A stretch of 64,000 nt of DNA, taken from Oscillospiraceae bacterium. Its GTDB lineage: Bacteria > Bacillota > Clostridia > Oscillospirales > Oscillospiraceae. The position numbers were made by a program, and so were the translations under genes. The stretch spans positions 62,001 through 126,000 of the forward strand of contig JAFTXW010000011.1 in the NCBI GenBank assembly GCA_017461445.1, read 5' to 3'. The notes beneath the pieces are model-generated. The model had not been told where the DNA came from, searched no databases, and worked only from the letters and a program-made list of their open reading frames with translations. How positions within the stretch are numbered: position 1 is the stretch's first letter; each line of letters starts with the position of its first letter. Of the stretch, positions 24,947 to 32,087 are shown piece by piece.

Positions 24947-25885
24947 ATGATCGATACATACAGCGTTCTTCTCAAGACCATGGTGAAGGATCTGAATCTG
25001 GAGGTGGCCTACCGGGCCACGGATTTTGATGCCATTCGTCTGACCGTGGAAGATGTAGCAAGGCCTGGCCTGCAGCTGGCGGGCTATTTCGACCATTTTG
25101 AGCCTATGCGTCTGCAGGTCATGGGCAATGTGGAAATGAGCTACCTTGCCAAGCTGGACGTTGGCGACCGGGCGAGGATCCTGGATCGGCTGTTCTCCTA
25201 CAAGTTCCCTGCCCTGCTGATTGCCCGGGACATCCCCGTGGGGGATCAGTGCCTGGTCATGGCAAAAAAACACAACATCACCATTCTCCGCTCCCCGGAG
25301 CCTACCAGTGCCATCATTTCCTCCATCATTACTTACCTAAAATCCGCCCTGGCTCCCCGGATCACCCGCCACGGCGTGCTGGTGGAGGTCTACGGCGAGG
25401 GAATCTTCCTGATGGGTGACAGCGGCATTGGTAAAAGTGAAGCGGCTGTGGAGCTCTTAAAGCGCGGACACCGGCTGATCGCCGACGATGCAGTGGAGAT
25501 CAAGAAGATCGGCACCAATATTCTCGTGGGCACCGCTCCCGAGCTGATCCGCAACTACATCGAGCTGCGGGGCATCGGCATCATCAATGTAGCAAAGCTG
25601 TTCGGCATGGGTGCCGTCCGTGACCAGAACGAGATCAACCTGGTGGTGAACATTGTCCCCTGGAACACCCAGGAGGTCTACGACCGTCTGGGCCTGGAGG
25701 ATCAATATATGGAGCTGCTGGGGGTCAAGGTGCCCATGTACACCATCCCCATCACCCCGGGCCGTAACCTTGCCATGATCCTGGAGGTCGCCGCCATGAA
25801 CAACCGCCAGAAGAAGATGGGCTACAACGCCGCCGTGGAATTTACCGAACAGATCAACCGTCATTTCGACGCGAATATGGGATAA
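24947..25885 (+). CDS. hprK: HPr(Ser) kinase/phosphorylase
   Basis: 312 residues. It phosphorylates and dephosphorylates Ser46 of HPr, the carbon-catabolite switch of Firmicutes. The P-loop GDSGIGKS is at 157-164. The HprK signature IELRGIGIINVAKLFGMGAVRD follows near 204, and the catalytic region includes ADDAVEIK. The N-terminal domain (ITILRSPEPTSAIISSIITYLKSALAPR) is complete. A pseudouridine synthase gene begins 3 nt after its stop. Confidence 0.96.
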   Translation: MIDTYSVLLKTMVKDLNLEVAYRATDFDAIRLTVEDVARPGLQLAGYFDHFEPMRLQVMGNVEMSYLAKLDVGDRARILDRLFSYKFPALLIARDIPVGDQCLVMAKKHNITILRSPEPTSAIISSIITYLKSALAPRITRHGVLVEVYGEGIFLMGDSGIGKSEAAVELLKRGHRLIADDAVEIKKIGTNILVGTAPELIRNYIELRGIGIINVAKLFGMGAVRDQNEINLVVNIVPWNTQEVYDRLGLEDQYMELLGVKVPMYTIPITPGRNLAMILEVAAMNNRQKKMGYNAAVEFTEQINRHFDANMG

Positions 25886-25888
25886 ACT

Positions 25889-26854
25889 ATGAAAGAATTT
25901 ACCATCGGCCCCAATGACGCGGGCCAGCGGCTGGATCGGTTCCTTGCCAAGGCCGTTCCCCTGCTGCCTGCCTCCCTGGCCCAAAAATACATCCGCTTGA
26001 AGCGGATCAAGTGCAACGGAAAGCGCATCGACCGGGATACCCGCTTAAACGCCGGGGACGTTTTGCAGCTGTACATCAACGACGAATTTTTCGACAAGCC
26101 CCGGGAGGACAACGCCTACCTGACGGTAGCCGCCCCCAAGCTGAACATCGTCTACGAGGACGAGCACATTCTCCTTGTGGACAAGCGGCCCGGTCTTGCC
26201 GTCCATCCCCACAACGGAGCGGAGTACGGCCGCACCCTCATTGACCACATCCAGTCCTACCTGTACCAGAAGCGGGAATGGCGGCCCCGGGAGGAGAACG
26301 CCTTCACCCCCGCCCTGTGCAACCGCATCGACCGGAACACCGGCGGCATCGTGATCGCCGCCAAGACCGCCGAGGCTCTGCGGGTGATGAATCAGAAGAT
26401 CAAGGACCGGGAGCTGGACAAGCGGTATCTCGCCATCGTGGAGGGCACTCCAAAACCCAGGGAAGGCAGCCTGAAAGGGTATCTTTTCAAGGATGCCAAG
26501 AAAAACCGGGTCTTCGTCACCGACACCCCCCAGACGGGAGCCAAAAGCTGCCAGACCAATTACAAGACCCTTGCCTCCAAAAACGGCCTGTCCCTCGTAG
26601 AATGCGAGCTAATCACCGGGCGCACCCACCAGATCCGCGCCCAGTTTGCCCACGCGGGCCATCCGCTCTTAGGCGACGGCAAATACGGCAAGCTGGACAA
26701 GCGGTTTTACCGGAACTACCAGGCCCTCTACTCCTACAAGCTGACCTTCACCTTCACCACCGACGCCGGTTCCCTGGAGTATCTCAACGGCAAATCCTTT
26801 CAGGTGGAAAACGTGGACTTTGTGGAGGAATATTTCCCCGGTACAAGAATATAG
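25889..26854 (+). CDS. RluA-family pseudouridine synthase (RluD-like)
   Basis: 321 residues. An N-terminal S4 domain (residues 10-70: DAGQRLDRFLAKAVPLLPASLAQKYIRLKRIKCNGKR) precedes the catalytic domain (IVYEDEHILLVDKRPGLAVHP). The catalytic Asp is D148 in CNRIDRNTGG, and LITGRTHQIRAQFAHAGHPLLGDGKYG completes the site. It isomerises uridines in rRNA or tRNA; which positions cannot be told. It is linked to hprK by a 3-nt gap. Confidence 0.92.
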   Translation: MKEFTIGPNDAGQRLDRFLAKAVPLLPASLAQKYIRLKRIKCNGKRIDRDTRLNAGDVLQLYINDEFFDKPREDNAYLTVAAPKLNIVYEDEHILLVDKRPGLAVHPHNGAEYGRTLIDHIQSYLYQKREWRPREENAFTPALCNRIDRNTGGIVIAAKTAEALRVMNQKIKDRELDKRYLAIVEGTPKPREGSLKGYLFKDAKKNRVFVTDTPQTGAKSCQTNYKTLASKNGLSLVECELITGRTHQIRAQFAHAGHPLLGDGKYGKLDKRFYRNYQALYSYKLTFTFTTDAGSLEYLNGKSFQVENVDFVEEYFPGTRI

Positions 26855-26860
26855 CAATTT

Positions 26861-26884
26861 GCCCGCCTCTGATTGGAGGCGGGC
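26861..26884. terminator. hairpin between pseudouridine synthase and XRE regulator
   Basis: GCCCGCCTC (26861-26869) pairs with GAGGCGGGC (26876-26884). The T run is poor on the plus side (ATCGTATTT); the minus side reads AAATTGC. Confidence 0.6.
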
Positions 26885-26891
26885 ATCGTAT

Positions 26892-27803
26892 TTATACGCC
26901 GACGTGGATATATCCACCCTTTTTATCCTCATATTCTCCCGTGATGATGGTGGAGGTGATCCCGGTGAGAAATTCGCCGTCGCCGGAGTCGGTTCCCTTC
27001 TGTTCCCAGCGGAACACCTTCGCCAGAGGGGCCATCTGTTCCCGGATGGTGGGGCCGCCGCCCTCGATCAGAGCCAGGGCCCAGCGGTTGGCTGCCGCAG
27101 CCTTCTCCGGCTCCTCCAGCTTCTTCCAGCACTGCTCCAGCACCAGCACGTCCGTCAGGAGCAGATAGAGGTTCTTGAAGAAGATTTTGGAGATGGCCTC
27201 CACCGCTTCCCCGTCCTTCTCCTCGTTGGCCAGCAGCCGGGCCAGGGCGCGGTCGTTGAGATTGCCCACATTGCCCTCCTTGTAGTATTTCCGGGCAGTC
27301 TCCCAGTCCTGCAGGTTCTCATACTGGTTTCCCAGGGTGCTCAGCAGCTCGAACCGCTTCATGCCGGTTTTGTCCTCTGTCAGGGTGAACAGCCGCTTGG
27401 TCAGGGCGATGGCCTGCTCAATGTATTCCGGCTTATTTTCCCGGACATGGCTGTCATAGTACACATGAGCCGCTTCTTCCACCACTTCGGCATCGTTGGG
27501 GTAAGCCCGCAGCAGCTTCTCCGCCAGGGCGCGGGCTTCGCCGTTTTTGTCCGCCTTGTCGAAAGCCTTCATCTCCTGGATCAGCGTATTCTTCCGCTCC
27601 CCGTTCACCGTATGGCCCATCAGGGTATCCACGGATACCTCAAAAAAGTCTGCCAGCTCCATCAGGACGGTCAGCTCCGGGGCGGCCTGGCCTGTCTCCC
27701 ACTTGGACACGGAGGCGGCGGATACGCCCATGGCCTCCGCCAGCTGCTCCTGGGTCAGCTCCCGCTCCCGGCGGTATTTGCGGATCATTTCGTTAAGTGT
27801 CAT
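26892..27803 (-). CDS. XRE-family transcriptional regulator with TPR-like C-terminus
   Basis: 303 residues from the ATG at 27803, preceded by TGGAGGA. Residues 5-60 form an HTH_XRE domain (MIRKYRRERELTQEQLAEAMGVSAASVSKWETGQAAPELTVLMELADFFEVSVDTLMG). The remainder is helical and TPR-like (KALLRAYPNDAEVVEEAAHVYYDS, LSTLGNQYENLQDWETARKYYKEG), a layout found in Rgg-type and other clostridial regulators. An extended -10 (TGGTATGAT, minus strand, near 27848) is a possible promoter. Target genes are unknown; the divergent S51 peptidase is the nearest candidate. Confidence 0.88.
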   Translation of the reverse strand: MTLNEMIRKYRRERELTQEQLAEAMGVSAASVSKWETGQAAPELTVLMELADFFEVSVDTLMGHTVNGERKNTLIQEMKAFDKADKNGEARALAEKLLRAYPNDAEVVEEAAHVYYDSHVRENKPEYIEQAIALTKRLFTLTEDKTGMKRFELLSTLGNQYENLQDWETARKYYKEGNVGNLNDRALARLLANEEKDGEAVEAISKIFFKNLYLLLTDVLVLEQCWKKLEEPEKAAAANRWALALIEGGGPTIREQMAPLAKVFRWEQKGTDSGDGEFLTGITSTIITGEYEDKKGGYIHVGV

Positions 27804-27934
27804 AAGGATTCCTCCATTTTTAAATTCCAAAGCTGCTTTGTACCTGTATCATACCAGCCGGGAGGAGAAATTTCCACCCACTGTTTTTCCATTTTGGAAA
27901 GTTTCTTTTTAACTTCCGGTTAATAATTTCATGC

Positions 27935-27963
27935 TTGAATTCCGGCGGCTGCGGGAGTATAAT
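27935..27963 (+). promoter_or_regulatory. sigma-A promoter of S51 peptidase gene
   Basis: TTGAAT (27935-27940), 17-nt spacer, TATAAT (27958-27963), 30 nt before the start codon. Confidence 0.75.
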
Positions 27964-27992
27964 GTAGAAAAAATTTGGAAGGAGATTTTGTC

Positions 27993-28724
27993 ATGACCCT
28001 TTTTGTAACCAGCAGTCCCTTCGTTGACGGGGCTGACCGTGCCATTCTCTCCAACGCCAACGGCTTTATCGACCGGATCCGGGATGCGCTGCCCCCCTTC
28101 CCCCGGTGCCTGTTCGTCTGCTCCGACCCGGAACACCGGGACATGACCTGCCAGTTCGGCGCGGATGTATTCTCCGCCTTTGCCGACGCGCGTATCCCCT
28201 TCAGCAGCTACGCAGTGCTGGACGCTTTCAACGCAGAGGACGCGGAAGCATTGGTGGCGGACAGTGACCTGATTGTCCTGTCCGGCGGCCATGTCCCCAC
28301 CCAGAATGCGTTTTTCCAGGAAACCGGACTGCGGGAAATCCTGGAGGGCTATCCAGGTGTTGTGGTGGGCATCAGCGCAGGCTCCATGAACTGCGCCGAT
28401 GTTGTATACGTCCAGCCCGAGGAGGAGGGGGAATCGGCCCCGGAATTTGAGCGGTTCGCCCCCGGCCTTGGCCTGACGGAGGTGAACATCCTCCCCCACT
28501 ACCAGAAGGTAAAGGACAACATTCTGGACGGCCTGCGGCTCTTTGAGGACATCACCTACGCCGACAGCATGGACAACGTTTTCTTCGCTCTTCCGGACGG
28601 CAGCTACTTCTATCAGGACGACGAGAGCCTGCTCCTCTTCGGCAAGGCCTACCGCCTCAGCGACGGCATTCTGGAGCAGCTGACTGAGGATGACGAATGT
28701 CTGGACATGGCGGAACTGGATTGA
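27993..28724 (+). CDS. peptidase S51 family protein (dipeptidase E / cyanophycinase-like)
   Basis: 243 residues from the ATG at 27993, 9 nt after GGAAGGAG. VLSGGHVPTQNAFFQETGLREIL and the nucleophile elbow GISAGSMN (S128) are the S51 class-I glutamine-amidotransferase-like core. LTEVNILPHYQ supplies the conserved His region. Family members cleave Asp-X dipeptides or cyanophycin; here the substrate is unknown. No signal peptide. Confidence 0.85.
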   Translation: MTLFVTSSPFVDGADRAILSNANGFIDRIRDALPPFPRCLFVCSDPEHRDMTCQFGADVFSAFADARIPFSSYAVLDAFNAEDAEALVADSDLIVLSGGHVPTQNAFFQETGLREILEGYPGVVVGISAGSMNCADVVYVQPEEEGESAPEFERFAPGLGLTEVNILPHYQKVKDNILDGLRLFEDITYADSMDNVFFALPDGSYFYQDDESLLLFGKAYRLSDGILEQLTEDDECLDMAELD

Positions 28725-28731
28725 GTTTTCT

Positions 28732-28761
28732 CCCCTCCGGCACCTTGCCGGAGGGGCTTTT
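28732..28761 (+). terminator. intrinsic terminator after S51 peptidase gene
   Basis: CCCCTCCGGCA (28732-28742) pairs with TGCCGGAGGGG (28746-28756), followed by CTTTTC. Confidence 0.85.
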
Positions 28762-28831
28762 CTGTCTTTCTGTGAATAACATTTGACTTTTTTGTGAATT
28801 TATAGTACCTTATAACTCTAGGAGTGATTAC

Positions 28832-30229
28832 ATGTTAGAATTTATCGAAACCATCAACAATTATCTGAACAATTTCATCTGGGGCGTTCCCGCCATGGTG
28901 TGCATCATCGGTGTGGGATTGTACCTGAGTGTCCGCACGGGCTTCCTGCAGATCCGAAAATTCGGCTACTCCATGAAATGTACCATTGGCCGGATGTTCA
29001 AGAAGAAGGAAGCCGCTGACGGCTCCATCACCCCCTTCCAGGCGGTCTGCACCGCTCTGGCCGCCACCGTGGGCACCGGCAATATCGCAGGCGTAGCGGG
29101 TGCCATCGCTATCGGCGGCCCCGGCGCGGTATTCTGGATGTGGGTCTCCGCCCTGCTGGGCATGTGCACCAAGTTTGCCGAGGTGACCCTGGCGGTCCAC
29201 TTCCGGGAACGGAATGCCGACGGCGACTATGTGGGCGGCCCCATGTACTATATCAAGAACGGCCTGGGCAAAAAGTGGATGTGGCTGGCCTATGCCTACG
29301 CCGCCTTCGGAGTCTGCGCGGTCTTTGGTACCGGCAACGCCACCCAGGTAAACACCATCACCGCCGCCATCAGCACCGCTCTGGCAAACTACAATCTGCT
29401 TTCTCCTGAAAATATGGGCACCTCCAATCTGATCATCGGCGTGGTCATTGCCGCTGTGGTGGCCCTGATCCTTATCGGCGGCATCAAGCGCATCGGCAGC
29501 GTCAGCGAAAAGCTGGTGCCCCTGATGGCTCTGCTGTACATCATTCTGGGCGTTGGTCTGATCATTATGAAGATCGACCGGGTTCCCGCAGTTCTGGCCA
29601 GCATCTTCCAGGGTGCCTTTACCCCCTCCGCCGTCACCGGCGGCGTGGTGGGCAGCTTCTTCGTCAGCATGAAGAACGGCGTTTCCCGGGGTATCTTCTC
29701 CAACGAAGCGGGCCTCGGCACCGGCTCCATCGCCCATGCCTGCGCCGATACCCGCAAGCCCGTGAAGCAGGGCATGTTCGGCATCTTCGAGGTGTTCATG
29801 GACACCATCATTATCTGCACCATGACCGCTATGGTGGTGCTGCTCAGCGGCGTGGACATCACCTTCGGCAAGGCCGCCGGCGCGGAGCTGACCATCAGCG
29901 GCTTCACCACCGTCTACGGCAACTGGGTCTCCATCTTCACCGCCATTGCCATGGTCTGCTTCGCCTTCTCCACCATCATAGGCTGGGGCCTCTACGGTGC
30001 CCGCTGCGCCGAATTCCTGTTTGGCGACAAGATCACCAAGCCCTTCAACATTGCCTACTCTCTGGTATCCATCGTGGGTGCCACGGTGGATTTAGGGCTC
30101 ATCTGGGGCATCAGCGATACCTTCAACGGCTTTATGACCGTCCCCAACCTGATCGCCGTGTTCCTGCTGACCCCTGTGGTGTTGAAGCTCATTAAGGAGC
30201 ACTTTGAGAACGAGAAGACCCCCTCTTAA
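28832..30229 (+). CDS. alanine/glycine:cation symporter (AGCS family)
   Basis: 465 residues, about ten hydrophobic helices. Family signatures are AATVGTGNIAGVAGAIAIGGPGAVFWMWVSALLGMCTKFAEV, GGPMYYIKNGLG and FFVSMKNGVSRGIFSNEAGLGTGSIAHA. It imports alanine or glycine with Na+ or H+ across the cytoplasmic membrane. AGGAGTG precedes the ATG. It stands alone between two terminators; a promoter is not clear (TTGACT at 28783 has no well-spaced -10). Confidence 0.95.
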   Translation: MLEFIETINNYLNNFIWGVPAMVCIIGVGLYLSVRTGFLQIRKFGYSMKCTIGRMFKKKEAADGSITPFQAVCTALAATVGTGNIAGVAGAIAIGGPGAVFWMWVSALLGMCTKFAEVTLAVHFRERNADGDYVGGPMYYIKNGLGKKWMWLAYAYAAFGVCAVFGTGNATQVNTITAAISTALANYNLLSPENMGTSNLIIGVVIAAVVALILIGGIKRIGSVSEKLVPLMALLYIILGVGLIIMKIDRVPAVLASIFQGAFTPSAVTGGVVGSFFVSMKNGVSRGIFSNEAGLGTGSIAHACADTRKPVKQGMFGIFEVFMDTIIICTMTAMVVLLSGVDITFGKAAGAELTISGFTTVYGNWVSIFTAIAMVCFAFSTIIGWGLYGARCAEFLFGDKITKPFNIAYSLVSIVGATVDLGLIWGISDTFNGFMTVPNLIAVFLLTPVVLKLIKEHFENEKTPS

Positions 30230-30235
30230 GCATCC

Positions 30236-30267
30236 GCGCAGCTTCCAAACGGAGGCTGCGCTTTTTT
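30236..30267 (+). terminator. intrinsic terminator after AGCS symporter gene
   Basis: GCGCAGCTTCC (30236-30246) pairs with GGAG/GCTGCGC (30251-30261), followed by six T. Confidence 0.85.
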
Positions 30268-30341
30268 ATTTTTGAAAAAGCGAAACCAAACCGGATTTTT
30301 TGCGGCTTATACAGTGATAGACAGAGAGAGGAGGGGCATTT

Positions 30342-30902
30342 ATGGAGGACAGCGAGATCATTGCCCTGTATTGGGAGCGGAACGAGGAGGCCATCACCGA
30401 GACTTCGGCGAAATACGAAGCGTACTTATCGAAGGTTGCCAGCAACATTCTGGATGACCCCGAGGACAGCCGGGAATGCGTCAGCGACACCTACTGGAAG
30501 GCCTGGAATTCCATACCGCCCCACCGGCCCGGGAACCTGTCCGCCTTTCTCGCCAAAATCACCCGGGAGCTTTCCATCGATGTATTCCGGCGGCAAAACA
30601 GCGGCAAGCGGCAGGGCTCCCAGTATGCCCTCTCCCTCTCGGAGCTGGGGGACAGCTTCGGCAGCGGCGTTACCCCCGAGGAGCAGCTGGAAAGCAGGGA
30701 GCTGACCCAGGCCATCAACCGCTTCCTGCGCACGCTGCCGAAGGATACCCGGAACCTGTTTCTCGGCAGGTACTTTTTCTTCGATTCCCTAAAGGACGCG
30801 GCGGCATACTGCGGCATGACGGAAGCGGGAGCCAAGAGCCTGCTCCACCGCACCCGCAAGCGGCTGAAAGCATATCTGGAAAAGGAGGGCTTTACACTAT
30901 GA
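30342..30902 (+). CDS. ECF-type RNA polymerase sigma factor
   Basis: 186 residues preceded by GAGGAGGGG. Region 2 is residues 5-75 (DPEDSRECVSDTYWKAWNSIPPHRPGNLSAFLAKITRELSIDVFRRQNS). Region 4 is 120-180 (INRFLRTLPKDTRNLFLGRYFFFDSLKDAAAYCGMTEAGAKSLLHRTRKRLKAYLEKEG). The next gene overlaps by 4 nt and encodes a single-span membrane protein, the usual sigma/anti-sigma layout. The signal sensed is unknown. Confidence 0.92.
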   Translation: MEDSEIIALYWERNEEAITETSAKYEAYLSKVASNILDDPEDSRECVSDTYWKAWNSIPPHRPGNLSAFLAKITRELSIDVFRRQNSGKRQGSQYALSLSELGDSFGSGVTPEEQLESRELTQAINRFLRTLPKDTRNLFLGRYFFFDSLKDAAAYCGMTEAGAKSLLHRTRKRLKAYLEKEGFTL

Positions 30903-31861
30903 ATACGGATAAGCTGATACACAACCTGGGTAACATCGACGAGGATCTGATCGCCGAGGCGGCGGAGCTGCGCACACGGCAGAAGCGGAGGCCCCGCCTG
31001 CCCCGGTGGGCCGCGGCGGCTGCCTGTCTGGTGCTGGTGATGAGCCTTGCCGTCACTGCCGAGGCCTCCACCGGGGCCGTCAGCAATCTGCTGGCTCCCC
31101 TTTTCGGCTGCGCCCAGACGGAGATTGTGGACAGCATCGGCATCCCCGTGGGGGCATCCGTCTCGGCAGACGGCTATACCCTGACGGCAGAGGCCATCAT
31201 CGGTGACCGCTACAATTTTGCCGTCGTCTATTCCCTCACCCGGGACGACGGCCAGCCCATTGCCGAGAACGCGCACTTTGCCACATGGGACCCCAGTAAA
31301 AGCCGCCACGGCAGCGGCGGCGGAAGTCTGCGTACCGTTCCCGATGAAGAGGACCCCAGCCGGATGTATTTTATTGAGGAATGGAGCGTCAGCGGCTCCG
31401 TTATCGGGCGGCAGATGTCCGTAACGATGGGCGACCTGGTGATTTACGCCCCAGACGGCGAGGACATCCCCCTTGCCTCCGGCCCCTGGGAGCTGACCTA
31501 CACCCTGCGCTACGAGGATTCCGGCAAGACGCTGCCCCTGTGGAATTTGCCAGTGACCCACCCCGACGGCACCCAATATAAATTCAAAAAGCTAGACATC
31601 TCCCCCGTGGGCCTGCATCTGGATTTCACCATTCTCGACCCCGTATGGGGGACGGTGCATACGCTGCACGAGCAGGTCATCCTGCGGCTCAAGGACGGCA
31701 CAGAGCTGCTGCTGGAAGGCAACGGCAGTTACCACCACAAAGGGGGCGGCAAGACCGCCAAGGGTAGCTACTCGGCCATGTACGGCATCCCCGTCCCCTT
31801 TGAAGATATGGAAGCCCTGATCATCTGCGGTACGGTGTATCCGCTGGAACTAACAGAATAA
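30899..31861 (+). CDS. membrane-anchored anti-sigma-like protein (DUF4179-like)
   Basis: 320 residues from the ATG at 30899 overlapping the sigma stop as ATGA; the longer frame upstream is out of frame with a real start. Residues 1-35 are cytoplasmic and basic, 36-56 are one membrane helix (PRWAAAAACLVLVMSLAVTAEAS), and the rest is a beta-rich extracellular part (GYTLTAEAIIGDRYNFAVVYSLTRDDGQPI, MGDLVIYAPDGEDIPLASGPWELTYTLRYEDSGKTLPL). It likely holds the ECF sigma inactive at the membrane. This is inferred from context; no anti-sigma zinc motif is seen. Confidence 0.78.
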   Translation: MNTDKLIHNLGNIDEDLIAEAAELRTRQKRRPRLPRWAAAAACLVLVMSLAVTAEASTGAVSNLLAPLFGCAQTEIVDSIGIPVGASVSADGYTLTAEAIIGDRYNFAVVYSLTRDDGQPIAENAHFATWDPSKSRHGSGGGSLRTVPDEEDPSRMYFIEEWSVSGSVIGRQMSVTMGDLVIYAPDGEDIPLASGPWELTYTLRYEDSGKTLPLWNLPVTHPDGTQYKFKKLDISPVGLHLDFTILDPVWGTVHTLHEQVILRLKDGTELLLEGNGSYHHKGGGKTAKGSYSAMYGIPVPFEDMEALIICGTVYPLELTE

Positions 31862-31881
31862 CGCGTTCCCCAAAAATAACA

Positions 31882-31910
31882 CCACCGGCAGCAATGCCGG
31901 TGGCATTTTT
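31882..31910 (+). terminator. intrinsic terminator after sigma/anti-sigma pair
   Basis: CCACCGGCA (31882-31890) pairs with TGCCGGTGG (31895-31903), then CATTTTTG. Confidence 0.88.
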
Positions 31911-31986
31911 GTTGTACATTTTTCACGATTCCTTCCCTCCGGGCATATCGTATATGTGTCAATTTCACATTTCTGCCGCAGGGGAC

Positions 31987-32014
31987 TTGACATTTTTTAA
32001 ATCCATGCTATTAT
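31987..32014 (+). promoter_or_regulatory. sigma-A promoter of adhE
   Basis: TTGACA (31987-31992), 16-nt spacer, TATTAT (32009-32014), followed within 16 nt by a perfect palindrome. Confidence 0.75.
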
Positions 32015-32029
32015 ATCGATACTAGGTTA

Positions 32030-32047
32030 TCGGTAAATATTTACCGA
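32030..32047. promoter_or_regulatory. 18-bp perfect palindrome, candidate operator of adhE
   Basis: TCGGTAAATATTTACCGA is a perfect dyad lying at about +10 to +27 from the predicted transcription start of adhE. Its placement fits a repressor that blocks elongation or promoter clearance. adhE is commonly controlled by the NADH sensor Rex, whose usual box is TTGTTAAnnnnTTAACAA; this site differs, so the regulator is unknown. Confidence 0.65.
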
Positions 32048-32087
32048 ATCTTAACAAGTATAGAAAATCATGGAAAGGGGAATTCCT

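Noticed and set aside
28783-28816. TTGACT with TATAGT or TATAAC as AGCS promoter
   Set aside because: Spacers would be 12 or 22 nt, outside the working range, so no promoter was annotated.
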